NCBI GenBank assembly: GCA_037783415.1
Contig: JAZGTN010000055.1
Coordinates: 186,001-250,000 of the forward strand
Reading direction: 5' to 3'
Length of the DNA: 64,000 bases
Source of the DNA: Leptasterias polaris
Taxonomy: Eukaryota; Echinodermata; Asteroidea; Forcipulatida; Asteriidae
How positions within the stretch are numbered: position 1 is the stretch's first letter; each line of letters begins with the position of its first letter. The notes under the pieces were generated by a model. That model saw only the letters and a program-made list of their open reading frames with translations. It did not search any database and was not told the origin of the DNA. The position numbers and the translations under genes were made by a program. Shown here piece by piece: positions 47,666-60,749 of the stretch.

Positions 47666-48065
47666 GCTGTGAAGAATGAGAGTAAATAAAGTCGTCAGAT
47701 TATAACAAACTCATAGCGACATAAACTATGTAGGTGAAGTTAAAGATCACAAAATAAATCATTCATGTTCTCAAACATGGCAAATGTTTCCCTGTGGAGT
47801 ATTCGTCTTGAGAAATTTGAGTCAATAAATATGAAATTTACCCGGTGACATGTGATGATCAGGGCAATTATTGTACTTAGCTGTTGATATTTAGGATCGC
47901 TTTACAAGCTTCTGCATGGGTTCGTGGTTTTTGGTGAAAAAACTTCTAAATACTTGTCAATCAAACAAACAAATTCGAGTCTGAATTGGATTGAATCTAA
48001 GTGAAAATTACCTCGTGAGAAAGTATAAAAGCTTTACGCCCATCGCCCTAATCTAGTTCACTCAC

Positions 48066-48834
48066 CTACAGTAACACCGTTATTATTGCCCATGAATAAG
48101 TCTTCAGCCAGACGGGCCACGAGGCACGTTTTCCCGGTGCCGCTGTCTCCGATCAAGATGGCAGACAGGGGGATTTCATCGACTGGACTCCTTGCAGGGA
48201 GGATCGCCGATAGTACCGAGTCCGCACCGAGACTCCCGGGCGCTCTATCCGTCGAGGACTCCGAACCAGACAAACTGGAGCTGCATGACCAAGACACTGT
48301 TGGTGGGGTGTCTCTGAAGTGCAGTACAGGATTATCGGATTCTCTGGAAGAGGTAGATGAGGATCTTTTGATGCGTACGTGAAACTCTGAAGTTTTAGGA
48401 AGACTGATGTCTGTCTGGGTAGACTGGTTCTTAAGTTTCGTTGGTGTTCTGCGATCGTTGCCTTCAGTCTTGGCATGGAGAGGGTCTGAGAAGTCAGGAA
48501 TTGAGGGAGCATCTTGACTGAATGTGACATGGTGGGTCGTCTTTTTAGTGTGTAGAGAGTCCGGGGTAGGCGCCATCTTGTCAATCGCCCTGGGAACGAT
48601 CTCTTTCGGTGGCTCAACGATCGTGTACCCAGGTCCCAGATCGGATTGACTGGAAGACACCACGTGACCATTCATGTGGTCGGAGTTACTATTTCGAAAG
48701 TGACCGTTGATGTGGATAGTACTTGACTTGGTAATAAATCCATATTCTGCATGACGTGTAACAACCTGGTTTTTCTTACTTTCATATACATTCTTCGCTA
48801 AAAAAACACCAGTGTTCGGGCAGTAACTGATCAT
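48066..48834 (-). CDS. Rab-A GTPase, exon 1 (long disordered N-terminus and P-loop)
   Basis: The frame opens at an ATG at 48834 and runs 256 codons to a phase 1 donor (GTGAGTG). Residues 1 to about 215 are Ser/Thr/Pro-rich with little hydrophobic content and should be disordered. After PVDEIPLSAILIG comes the P-loop GDSGTGKT, then ARLAEDLFMGNNNGVTVG, whose Thr is the switch I residue. With the other exons the product would be about 424 aa, twice a normal Rab. The start is uncertain: a strong acceptor (GTTTTTTTAG) ends at 48798, so the exon may begin there and be preceded by exons I could not find. Rabs with large N-terminal extensions exist (RASEF, Rab44), but no EF-hand or coiled coil is visible here, so I do not assign either name. 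Confidence 0.8.
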
Positions 48835-49517
48835 TGGAATAAGTTCGTAAAATGTGGCGTTTCATTATCTCAGTATAAGCCACAATTTCCAAAAACGTAA
48901 ACTCTCTTTCCGTCAACAGAAAGAAAAATTATACCGACCAGTTGAGGATTAGTCAGGTTCGTTCATTCAGCAACACGTGCGCAAAATGACGTGACGGAGT
49001 GTACACAATCAGTCCAATTCCGTACCGCTGCGTTCTATACCAATGAAGGTTACACCTAAAACTAGCTATGACAACTTCCTGGTTCAACCACGGATCCTGT
49101 TTCGACTGCTGGTTTGATCTGTGATGCCTGGCGCTACAAACCTGGTCAATAATATTGTAAAAATGGAACATGATCAGCCCGTTATAGAGTAATTTTGTGA
49201 CAGTCGAAAGGTAAACGAGTGCAAGGCTTTATAGGGTGTGACGTGCCTCCACCGTCTATCTGTATTTACATTAATATTGTAAACAAATAAGTTGACACAT
49301 GGCCTTTTGGTGTGAAGGTATGCATGCAATCCCCTGATATCAATTTGTTTCCGTTTTATAAATCATAGTCTGTCATAAGTAGTACCGCAAAGAGTTCAAG
49401 GGTCAAATTGGCTTATAGTTAGTTTAAAAGCACAACATCGGCCTGAAATCATAACTGGTGTTTTGGACTTTTTAATTTGTTCATGTACCCTTGTGTGTGT
49501 CCAATTTTAGAGGTCTG
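48835..49517. other. Upstream flank of Rab-A
   Basis: No exon is supported. A TTTATAG motif and GTGACG lie near 49227-49242, and a minus-strand frame of 72 codons (49171-48953) is open but unrecognised. It may hold the Rab-A 5' UTR or promoter. Confidence 0.3.
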
Positions 49518-49874
49518 TAAAGGGAGTGTATACCTTTTGGTAATTACTCCATAAATAAATGACCATAAAAACTTCGGTTAAAAGCACTGCAGCTGCTGAT
49601 AATGTATAACGTTTTGATAGACGATTCCCTTCAAAGGAATGTGTTTTAAGAGAAAGGAATTCAACAGATTGTCAATCTGAGAAACGTTTCTTGCATGATG
49701 CGTTTTTCAGATTGTGTATTCCAATTTACGGATTATTCGCTCCAGCCAGATAAACACATGCACCTTTTGAAATCAACTTTTTCACAGGTTAGTCGTGATG
49801 CATATTATCTACATTTACATAGGATTAAATCAATAAAACGGTTCCAAAAACTAAAAGTGTACTTTGCCTATAAA
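49518..49874. mobile_element. MITE family B copy 3 (inverted)
   Basis: It begins TAAAGGGAGTGTATACCTTT-TGGTAATTACTCC and ends GTACTTTGCCTATAAA. The interior has AAGCACTGCAGCTGCTGATA and CAATCTGAGAAACGTTTC, as in the other copies. Confidence 0.8.
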
Positions 49875-49907
49875 GAGAGCACTAATTTCGTTTTGTGCAC
49901 ATTCTCA

Positions 49908-50060
49908 GGGTGGTCAGGTTGGTACAGTCGGGATGGTATCTTTCCTCGCCTTCCACCTGTGGGACCCCGGTTCGAATCCTACTGTGGGCACTGTGCACTT
50001 TATATGTGGATTGGGTTTTAATTTTTCAGTCCCTGTGTGGGGTTCCCTGGTATAAATATA
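49908..50060 (+). repeat. tRNA-derived SINE
   Basis: GGGTGGTCAGGTTGGTACAG resembles box A and GGTTCGAATCC (49969-49979) is a perfect box B. A non-tRNA body follows (GTGCACTTTATATGTGG, TTCAGTCCCTGTGTGGGG), then a T-rich stretch. It is unrelated in body to the pair at 43 kb. From 50061 to 51498 no gene is supported. Confidence 0.75.
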
Positions 50061-51498
50061 TGGGGTTTTCCACCAAAATTTTAAACTGAAATTACTTCAT
50101 TTTTTTATTTTATTTTATTTTTTTCCACTATAGGTTATTGAAAGTACAGTGATTAAGTTCGCGTTTCTAAGACTACTTGGCTTCACAAGCAGAACAGATA
50201 AATGAAATGAAATAAAAGTTTAAAACTTAGGTGAACGTTACCTGAAAGATTAAAAGACTAATCATGCAGTCACACACTGGCAATACATTGCGTCTTCATC
50301 GCCCGGTGAATTCAGCTTCAACGTCAGCCGCCTGTGGGAGTGTGGGGTTTCAGGCACTCCAGCCGCCATGTCTGGTTAGGTCGTGACCTTATTGTACAAA
50401 AAATAATAATAACAAAATGTACAAATCACCTTGGAACAAATGTTTTAAATAGTGTGACTATCATACGGTCGTCACAGTGTCAGAGGGGAAGTGGAGGGTG
50501 GGCATGGCCCGTCTTGTGTTGGTATTTCCTCCAAGGAACGGTAACTTGTGGGGGTCAACCGTTGTTGAAACTCCAAGTTGACACGAAAGGTGTAGAGGAC
50601 TGCTTCTCCTGTAAACAGATCGTGAAAGCATTTAGAGATGTTGTTGACCGGATGAGAGTACCACAGTGTAAAAAACAATCCACGACTTACGTTTATCAAA
50701 AAATTTAATAAATACTGTTTTGCCACAACAATACACGATAATGAAGTAGCATGCAGTGACTGTTTGTTTATTCCGTAACGGAATTAATGCATACCATGCA
50801 CAATTTGCACATTGATGCACTTGAACTTTGGATGGTAACCCATTATTGCTAGGTCAAATTAGAAAACTAATCGATGTCGTACAATTTGTTTACGCGGTGG
50901 TGGTCGTGACAAGTTATCCTTGTTGATCTATACTTTTTTTTTTATTGCGGTCAAAGCTTTGCCTTGAGTGTTCTGCTCGATGACCGTCAATGATGACGTC
51001 ACAAGCACACCGCTTAAGTAAACAAATACAGTTTCGCATTCTTTGTATTGACCTTTTTAGAGTATAAATATAGAAACGAGAAGCAAATACCGTCCACCAA
51101 CTACTCGGCCAATAGGTAAGGAAAAATGAAAGTAATTATGTTTACCAAATAACATATGGTATAACCGTTTATGCCCACGGATAACGAAACAAGAACCAAA
51201 AAATATACCTCCAATTAGTGGATTTAACTAATTTGCCAAATAGATCGGAGTAATGACGTAGTAACCAAATAATGGGCAAAAATATTACCCCATTGTTTAG
51301 TGAATATAATTTCCCAATACCGTTGGGTACTAAAAGCCCAATCGTTAGCGGTTGACAATTCGACCTTCTTTGGGTAAAAGTTGAGTACATTTTACACATT
51401 CTTTAAGAGTGTACGATGGAAATGAAAGGGTGATATCGTGTGATACTATATGAACTTTTCTAACGACCAGTGTCGTTTCACTTTCAATCATTCGATTA

Positions 51499-51770
51499 GG
51501 GCCCAATTTCATGGCTCTGCTTACCGCCGAATTCTGCGCTTGCGATCACCATTCTCCGCTTACCGAGCAAGCGCCGAATTTCTGCGATATAGCTGTGTAA
51601 GCGTAGAATGCCTATAGTAAGACTATAGTAAGACTTGCGTAGACTACGCAAGCGCACAAGCAAACATTCCCTGCTAACCCGTGAAATACGCTTAACGTAA
51701 GCGTGGAATTCCCTGCTTCCGTAAGCGCCGATTCTTTGCTTACGGTAAGAAGAGCCATGAAATTGGGTCC
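51499..51770. mobile_element. MITE family C, best copy
   Basis: It begins GGGCCCAATTTCATGGCTCT-GCTTACC and ends GTAAGAAGAGCCATGAAATT-GGGTCC, giving TIRs of about 27 bp. The inside is built of short GCTTAC/GTAAGC and GCGCTTGCG/CGCAAGCGC modules that could form many local hairpins. Confidence 0.87.
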
Positions 51771-52454
51771 AGATGATATATTTACCCCCTTGTTATTGAC
51801 TCTGCATCAACATTTATTGCTGCATTTCTTTACCTATGGTACGCCTAAATGGTCAAAACTAGTTTTCCAGTTCTTTGCATTTTTTTGCTTGCCATCTTTT
51901 GTTTACTTTTTACTGCAATTTTTAGATTTCTGTGTATTATATAATAAACATTTTTATTCTTTTAAATGAGCAATGTCTGGGATGCACATTTTTTTTGATG
52001 ACTTCTGCTTGTATATTGTATTGTCCAAAGAATTAAAATAAATAAATAAAATAAAATGCATATCGATATGTGTAGGCCTAGACACACTCTACACTATTAT
52101 GTAAAATAAATCACTTTATATTTTTCAAGGATGTCTGGATGAGTATTTTGTATACCCTGTGGTAATATTCAGCAAAATCTATAGCATTGATCACTGTCTG
52201 GATAATATGATTATGGTTCAAATAGAGAGGGCGTTTAGTTACGTAACACTTTAAATGACCATGATGGACGTAAAATTCAAACATTAGAAACTTGAGCTAT
52301 GAATTGGATGAATTTTTAGCCCATTGATTGTATCCATCGGTATTTTCAGTAGGCTTTTAATACAATGTCCCTTTAGTAGTATTACAGTTTAATATAGTTC
52401 ATGTTTGTTTTGTCTGTCCGGGCAGTACAGTCATAATCCTCGTTTGGAGTGAAA

Positions 52455-52497
52455 GAGCACGTTATAAAGAGCACGTTATAAAGAGCACGTTATAAAG
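52455..52497 (+). repeat. Three tandem 14-bp units
   Basis: GAGCACGTTATAAA is repeated three times without change. The flanks (51771-54459) hold T-rich and LINE-tail-like sequence with AATAAATAAATAAA near 52040, and no gene I can support. Confidence 0.92.
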
Positions 52498-54459
52498 AGT
52501 TTCTGCACAAAGAGTATATTCTGTAATGCCGAATCTTATTTCTGCTTTGTGTTCCTTTTGCTTGCTGTCCTCCTATAACAACATTCCTCTCGGCGATCTT
52601 GTTATATTTTTAATACGTGAGTCGACTGTACCTACCACAAGTTTTGTCATTTATGGCTATGCCCCCATTTACAAATCCTCTAACTGTTATGTTTGTTTTG
52701 GGGTGTTTTTTGTGTTGGTTTTTTTTCTTCTTCTTTTTCTTGTCATAAATTATATATATATTCTTTTTTGTGTGGAAATAAATGTCTTTAAATGAAGTGA
52801 AAGTCATGTTTGATCTCTCATGACTCGGTGATTTTCTGGAGTTGTGGACTACGCCCCGCTGGTGTTCCCGTGAAGGCTGCATTGTTTATAAATTGTGTAG
52901 CTATGTGTATCCATATCTGTATGTACGCCATCGTTTCGTTGATCAGAACCACCACAAAAGAAGTTATTTCCGTGATATTGTTACCTCAAAACCCAACTAT
53001 ATTAGGCTCTTTTCCATACGAATCAATGATATAACATGTTTACTGAAACACATATTTTCCAATGCCCCAAAAAGTTGTGTTTTACCATAATTCTACCTCC
53101 ATGGTGTTACGATCACTCTTGAGAGCAAACTAGGAATCGTCTTCCTCCATGGATATGAGTACGAGTTGGTTTGGGCATAGAGCAAGGTCGGGGAAGACCC
53201 CCTCTGAGATACCGCGCGATATCGACCGAGTCTAAAGTTTCTTATAAGACTAAGAGTCTTATAAGTTCTTGCATTTCTTTAGTTTTTCTAATCTGATAGT
53301 GCTACACGATAGAGGATTTTCATGTTATAATACACCTCCATGATAATACCAACCTGGATAGCCCAGACAACAATTGTCCAGACGATCATTCTTCATGGTA
53401 ATGTTATTGATTTGTTCACACGTAACAACTAATCACCTTCTTGGAAAGCACTCCGCCATCGCCAGTCATTTGATACATGCAAACAAGCATCAACAGAACA
53501 GGGCCAAAGAACAGCTTAAGCAGAAAATATTGCTCCACGAGTTGCTGCCGAGCAAAAAATGAGCAGGATATCAGCCAGATATTGTACATGTGACATCAGA
53601 TTGTGGCTGGTCCCCTGGTAGTCTGGTATTGATGTGCTTAGCCACTTGTTATGCTTAAACATGCAGTTCTATGAAACTGCATGGGCTTATGTTGGGAAAA
53701 AATGCCGATTCCAAACGAAGAAACTTTGTCACTGGCTAAGCTTAAATCATTACAAAGTTTTCGGTCATGATGAATTAAAGTTATCGGTCAGATTGGGCAT
53801 TTTTCCCATCGTATATTTACCTTTGAAGTCCAGTGCTGTCCCATCGAGTTTATGTGCTCATACTTCCGTCTACCCCCTCCTTGCCTCCTGTTTGGATGGG
53901 TGTTCTGAACATGACGAACGTAGCAATACTAACTTTCTTTGAAAATGAGACAATTCGAGAGAGCAGTTCAACACAATGTACCGCAACAAGATCGATAATG
54001 CTGAGGCTGCCAAAGTATTGCATTGAATGTGAGAACTACAATTAGCTACAGGTGACTAATCTAGCCATGGTCTGATCAGCTGTAGGTATAGTAGTAGACC
54101 ACGGATAGATAAGCCATGCTCTATGGATGAACTGATGAAAGCAATTCGTCGACCGTGAACGAACGTCAGGACACAACACAATGCCAAAACTATATAACTG
54201 CAAATCCACAGTGGCTACTCAGCTGTGGGAAAACTTGCGCTCCAAGTTGACGCAGCTGTCTGGTCTGGTGCGATTGTGACCATGGATATTAGCCTAGTTG
54301 CTTTACTGTTGCACGTCTAGCTATTATTTGTGTTGTCACTGGTATCCATTGGTTTTTGCCCATGCAGAAAAGTGTGTCCTCCAACTGGAGGCTGGATGAG
54401 GGGAACAGTCGGTCTCCAAATTACGAATCAGTGTTTATGATTTTATATCCCCCTAAAAC

Positions 54460-54548
54460 AACAACAACAGCAGTAGCAGGACCAACAGCAACAGCAGTAG
54501 CAGGACCAACAGCAACAGCAGCACCAACAACGACAACAAGACAACAAT
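54460..54548 (+). repeat. CAA/CAG-rich microsatellite with 27-bp duplication
   Basis: GCAGTAGCAGGACCAACAGC is present twice in tandem within a run of CAA and CAG triplets. The apparent Thr/Ala-rich frame is repeat-driven. Confidence 0.88.
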
Positions 54549-55436
54549 AAACAATAATAAGAATAACATAATTCATAGAATACATGAAGAAATCTTATAA
54601 AATTGTAATAAAACACTAAATATACCAGCCATTTACAGGTAACAATAAATTTAATAAGTGTGGCCACGTGAGAAATAAAGTGAAAGGATAATATTGTGTA
54701 TACGAATGTCAGTCTTGCATTTTTCTCCTAGGCCTACAATGAAAAAGCGGTAATTTTTTATATACAAAAACGTGTGGAAGATTTCACTTTGTTTCATTGT
54801 TTGTTCAATGAATCGACTCCATCCAAGAGATTAACGTGCAATTTTAAAACGGAGAAAATGTTTAACCTCTCACACTTTGATAGCATAGAACATTTATATA
54901 AAAAAATCCCTGATGAAAGAAGAAGACATCAAAAGCATGATTACTTCAGAAAGTATCTTTATACAATCTTAACTAATACCAAAGTTTGTTTGTTCAAATG
55001 AAATTTTCAGTATAAAGAAAGTCATTAACACCAAGGTTAGTCATTCCCTGTCAATATGATAGCGCCCTCTATATTAGACTTCCAAAAGTGCACTCGAAAA
55101 GTTCGTAAAAGGAGAAATGTCCGAATTGTTAGCTGTGGCTATACGGACTCGGCTGTAAAGTTGCTAATATTTAAAATATTTGCTATAGACATCCTTCACG
55201 TGACGACCAAGCCGCTGATAAACGAATGCTGATTAAAAAGGCAACCTTACAATGAAAGAGACACTAACAGTCACATACGCAAGTTTCAGCTGAATAAAAA
55301 GTCTTTACTAGCTGAGAAAACAGCAAATAACTTTCACAGTATTTTCACAAGAACGTCGATAAATCCTCCACGTTGAGCAAGGTGACAGCGGGTACCAATT
55401 GCATCTCTGGCTGCAGCATTCGCGAACGGACACCCA

Positions 55437-55615
55437 CAACAATCTGAGAAACGATTTATGCATGAATCGTTTCTCAGACTGAAATGTTTTTTGGGGGGAA
55501 ATTTATCTAAACCATATCACTTCGAAGTGAATCCTTTCCCAATAGTTCACACTATCAACAGCTGTAGTGCTTCTAACCATGTGAGTTTTATGGTCAATAT
55601 TTTGTGTAGTATTTA
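55437..55615. mobile_element. MITE family B, internal fragment
   Basis: It shares AATCGTTTCTCAGACTGAAA, CACTATCAACAGCTGTAGTG and TTCTAACCATGTGAGTTTTA with the family but lacks both termini. A short CCAAT hairpin (GGCCAATCAG inverted to CTGATTGGCC) lies nearby at 55809-55856. From 55900 to 57480 nothing is recognised. Confidence 0.6.
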
Positions 55616-57485
55616 CCAATCTACCTTTGAGTGCCTACATCTACTGATTAGGAGGAATTCCAAACAAAATCTGACCCTACACAGCTGTTTCTTAGATACG
55701 TTTCTTTATTGATTTTTCAGCTTTTTAACATAATTTCTGTTGAATGAATGTCACTATCAGACCACAATATACAACAGGGTGGTTAAAATATACGTCATCA
55801 TTAAAGCTGGCCAATCAGAAACCGGGGAGAGAGTACACCGTGTGCTGATTGGCCACCTCGTGTATCGCTCACTCAATGAACGCTTGATGTAAACGGCATA
55901 TCATTACAAATTTGCACATAGCCAGAAATAAAATCTGTTTTACGTGTCACTGGATGTTTTTATGAGACATTTTTAAGTACTACACATATTAACTCTTGAG
56001 GGTGGTTAATACTAAAAAGCCAGGGTTTTAAGATGTTCACAGGTGTCTTATTTCTAAGTTCACCTTGTTCGCCTTTTCCTCTAAATTTAGATTAAGTGCT
56101 TAGTACTTTTGCTGAATAAAAAGCACCCAAATTAGGAGAGAAAAACCTCTCTTTTAACAGATACAGACCCGCAAAACAGAATTTTATTTCAATGGCCTTC
56201 AATTAAAGTTCACTTGAAGTTAAATAAACTGTAGATTTTCCTCGTGACACCTTTTGCACGTTATCGAGTAAACTATTTGAAGCACTAATAAATTGATGCA
56301 ATGGCAACAAGATCACCATAGAGCAAGTGGTATCAGTAATAGTATGTACACACTCATATCATTATTTAAAGCAATACCTCGGCGAGTGTGTATTGTCAGG
56401 GTATTACCTGCCTACACTAAGTCCACCTTTAAAATCAAATATTTGAAAAGGGTTATCCTATAAATACGCAATTTAACGATCTAGCCTAATCCGATGTTTA
56501 AATAGAGAGCAAGGCATTTACACGTAATACAAAATTATGATACATGTTTAATTTTTTTTTTTTTTACTTTTTGTGTGTGTAAATAACTGTTCACATTGCA
56601 TAATTCCAACGCAATAAAACCACCACTTTATTTTACAGGAGACATTTTTGAATGTTTTTGTTTTATAATCGACTCAACACTGAACGTGAATGTACAGTCA
56701 TAGAGCAACACGTTGCCTTGGTAAAATACATCTAGACACAATGCTACTTTTTTGCATTTTTGGTCCAGAAAAAAAAACCACACAAGAACTCTGCCCATGC
56801 GTCGAAAAGCTTTGGACGGTGCGATTTGGGATTCCATTAAAATGTTACAGAGGACATCGCACACACCTTAGCCACGCATAAAAGAAATCATATTAATAAT
56901 AAAATGAACACAACTTAATAATAATTACATTCCTCTTATGTTAATTCCTTTTATTTAAATTTCTACAACCATGCATCTCTAAAGCACTTGATAATATTCA
57001 CATGAAACGGCCGTCGGGACACTAAAACCCATCATGCTGGTTGATTGGACTCCATTCTGGATTTTGCGTTAATCTTCACAACATTGCCGGTCGAAATCAT
57101 TCATAAATATTTCTTTGCGGGAATTTTTTTAAACAGAAATTGATCAGACCAGAGCAGAGGGAAGGGTATAATTAATTCTAGATTTTGCCGTTTCTGAGGA
57201 AATGAAAAACTTGAATATTCAGATTTCTTGTCAACAAATTGTGCTTTCAAAATTGTCTATGCATCTTTTGTGAGCGAATAAAAAACAACTCATTCTGTGC
57301 AAAGTACAGCACTTATTGGTAATAACTTTCAGTACATGTACAATTTATTGCAGATGCGCTGACACCCAAAATGAAAGCATAGAAAATTACACCAAAGTTC
57401 AAGTAAGTTGCCTGGTACCCTAGCTCTGCATTGCCTTTCACTGTAATCAACCCTGAACAGAACCTGTATTTACGCTGGTCTTATC

Positions 57486-57905
57486 ACTACTCCAATTGGG
57501 ATATACTTTTGCCACCATTAAGACAAAAACATTTCCCAACGAGGATAGATAAAGTTCCCAATCAGGAAAACTCTCAAGTGAAAAGTTAAACTAACCCAAT
57601 TGGGATATACATTTGCTCTAATTGAGACCCTTTTCTTCCGGCCAATGAGGATATCTAATGTTCCCAATCGGGGTATACTGTTGCCCAAATTAAAACCATT
57701 TTCTTCTAATTTCCACTTTCCCAACCAGGAAAACTCTCGGGTGACAGGTCATACTATCCCAATTGGGGTATACTTTTGCCCTAATTGAGACCATTCTCTT
57801 CCAAGGAGGATATCTATGGTTCCAATCGGGAAAACTCTTTAAGTAACAAGCCATACTTTCCCGATTGGGGTACAGTTCTACCCTGATTGAAACTGACTTC
57901 CCTCA
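57486..57905 (+). repeat. Diverged tandem repeat, units of about 70-105 bp
   Basis: The block CCAAT(T/C)GGG(A/G)TATAC-TTTGCC recurs near 57492, 57597, 57664, 57758 and 57859. Between copies are ATTGAGACC-TTTTCTTCC, GAGGATATCTA-GTTCC and AATC-GGAAAACTCT. Units vary in length, and one looks internally deleted. Confidence 0.82.
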
Positions 57906-57973
57906 ATAAGAATATTAAGGATCACAATTATCAAATGAAAATACCTTGTTCCATTCACCCTAAAAAGGAATGC

Positions 57974-58098
57974 GGGCCCCAATTTCGCGGCACTGATTCC
58001 CACAGAACTCTGCGCTCACGGTGCCCTCAAAAATGTGTTCTCCTACGAGTCGTAAGCGCAGAATTCCACAGCAATCAGGGCTACCAAACTGGGCACTG
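57974..58098. mobile_element. MITE family C, fragment
   Basis: GGGCCCCAATTTCGCGGCAC, TCTGCGCTCACGGTG and GTCGTAAGCGCAGAATTCCA match family C modules, but the right terminus is not clear. From 58100 to 59200 I see no gene. Confidence 0.55.
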
Positions 58099-59201
58099 GT
58101 AATCTACACCTCCACTTTCCCGGCATGCTTCTATAATGGTACATTTGAAAGATACCAGACTAACAAGGTTGACAGAAGGCGGTGTGCGGCATGATATTTT
58201 TGCTTGGTACCTAAAATCCCTACCAGACAGTTGTGCTGTTATACAGAGGCAAATGGTTGTACATACCTCGTTTCAAACCTGGTTTAACTTTTACAAGTCT
58301 GTGTACTTCTTAACTCTACACTATTTACTAAAAAATAAATTGCAACAATTTTTTTCCATGGATTTATCATTATTATTCTTTACAGCTTTACAGTGACAGA
58401 AAAATCACTTTGAGGGAAGCTGAACCACAGCCATTTGTAATTCATAGCTACTATTGTTTAAAAACGAAATAACTTCCATGTCACAGGTACATTTTCCACA
58501 AGTATTTATGATCGCATGTTGTCTTTTAACAAAGGTACACTTTGTTGTGTAAAAATGCACGTGTATATTTGCTTACCATTCACCAGCGTTACGCTTTAGT
58601 TTAAACATTGTTAATACTGTACATATTCTGTTCGAACAGGTCTGTATTCTTATTAATTTTTTATATCATAATCATAATTATTAAGGTACCTTAGTAATTC
58701 AAATAAACAACAAACAAACAAACCAATTTGAACCACCCAAAAAATAGACCTTTCCTTTCTTTCTGCGTGGCTTTTAAGCTGGATCTAAGTTTAATTTTTA
58801 AAAGGGGGAGAAAAAAAAAAGCGGTACAATTTTAAGAGACAAATGTCTTTAACGAGGACATGGCCGCCGCCTTAACCACATTGAGGTTTTTGCAGTCTTA
58901 ATTGTTTCATGTAGAATTACCTTGGACGAAATAAAGGAACTATTTTGCAGTGTAAATGTAAGATTTCACATAGTACTCATCACAATGAACTCAATCGAAA
59001 TCAGATTAGGCGCCTCGGAAGATAAGACGCAGTGATTTTTCTTTACCTTTGAAAGACAGATAAGACACGTCTTATATGCAGGAAATTTGGTAGTACAATT
59101 TGCAGTTCATATGGTACAGCAACCCCATACAGAAGTAATATCACAAAGCATAATTTGAAGTGCTGTTGATATCCACAGATTGTACGAGAGAATTCTTGAT
59201 G

Positions 59202-59560
59202 TTAAAAAGGAGGGTATACCTTTTGTAATTACTCCAAAAATTAATGACCATAAAAACTTACTTGGGAAAGAGCACTGGAGAGCTGTGGATATTATAAAAC
59301 ATCGTAAGAAAAAACCCCTTTAAAGGGTGTAGTTTTAGAGAAAGAGGTAATTTTCCACATAAAAGTTTGAATCTGAGAGAGGCTTCAGGTTTTCTGAGGC
59401 ATGCAATTCTATGCAACACGGTTATTTTTTCACTCATTACTTTCTTAAAACTTTGAAGAAGAAATTTTCACAGGTTTGTTATTTTATGCATACAGTGGGA
59501 TACACCAAGTGAGGAATACTGGTCTTTGACAATTACAAAAAGTATACCTTGCCTGTAAGG
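59202..59560. mobile_element. MITE family B copy 4
   Basis: TTAAAAAGGAGGGTATACCT-TTTGTAATTACTCC at the left is mirrored by ACAAAAAGTATACCTTGCCT at the right. The segment CACAGGTTTGTTATTTTATG is shared with family A, so A and B are related. Confidence 0.78.
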
Positions 59561-60749
59561 GAGGTTGTAAAACAAAACCAGTGAAATCTGAGAATGTTTT
59601 ACTTGAACCTTTCACTCAATCCTTTAGGAAAACACAAACATGAAATCTCAACTGTTACAATGGCATGCGAGTTCTGAAACATAGACTTCCTCTAAGCAAC
59701 TTCAGATTTCATAATTATTTGGGGGGAATACATTGCGTGAATGCATCCCCAAAAAACATATGGAAAGCTGGGATTGGTATGGTTTTTAATCAACAACACC
59801 TTCTGCTTAATTTGATCCGCCAAACATTTACATATATCAAACTGAATAAGGCTGACAGCAAAAGTAATGGAAGCTCGCCTACAATTGTTGAATTCAATCA
59901 TATCTTTCTATTGTTGTTTTGTTGAAGACATTTTAGTCAGTATGCAAGTCCTTTTGATACACTGAACTGTACCCAAATACTTTGTCCACCACAGCACAGC
60001 TATACAAAGCTGTTTAGAAAACGAAAACAAAACTTGACAAATTTGATCATCAAGTCAATTTAAGTGTGAAAATAGCACAAGTCAAAATCTGTCATATGCT
60101 AGAGGTGTAATTGCTTCTTGCTCCTAGCGGAAAGTTTATAATCTAAGTAAATTTATAGGCTGCGCAGTTTTCTTTACTTTTTTTTCTGTAACGCCGTTTT
60201 TAAACACCATTTTCAAATGTACACAAAGTTTTTAAAACACACTTGTAAATTCAACAAAGCACCTTAAATTGAACAAATTTCACTGTCCCTTCAACCATGA
60301 CGCTTTCACAACAATAGTTTCTTCCCATTTGAAGTTATTTTGGGTAGTTGTTCTTTTCTCTCTCAAGTCACAAGACAACATTTGTTCTCATTGTTACTGG
60401 GTGACTGATGTCAACGGTTTTTTCCAGTATTTCTTGTTAGAATTTTACATGTTTTGTGTTTGAGACAAAAAGTACATGACACAGCATAGTGCAAGTCATA
60501 GGGAGTAAACCAGTTAACAAGTGTTTGAGAAAAGTACAAAGTTCAGTTAAAACAAGCACATCCGTTTGTTACCCCTTGCTGTTTCTGAGAAGTTAGGGCA
60601 CCTGACTACTTGAATCCCAAGCAGCAAGTCTGAAGTATGTCAACATTTAAAGTCTGTGGCTACAGCTTAGGGTGTTAGCAAGAGATGCAATCATCTAGCC
60701 ACAGCCCTAACCCAAAGCCATTTGATTTCCTACACAGCCAAAGCTAAAT

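Noticed and set aside
50334..50708. 124-codon plus-strand frame (LQVDTKGVEDCFSCK...)
   Set aside because: No family was recognised, there is no upstream or downstream exon support and codon context is ordinary for spacer DNA.
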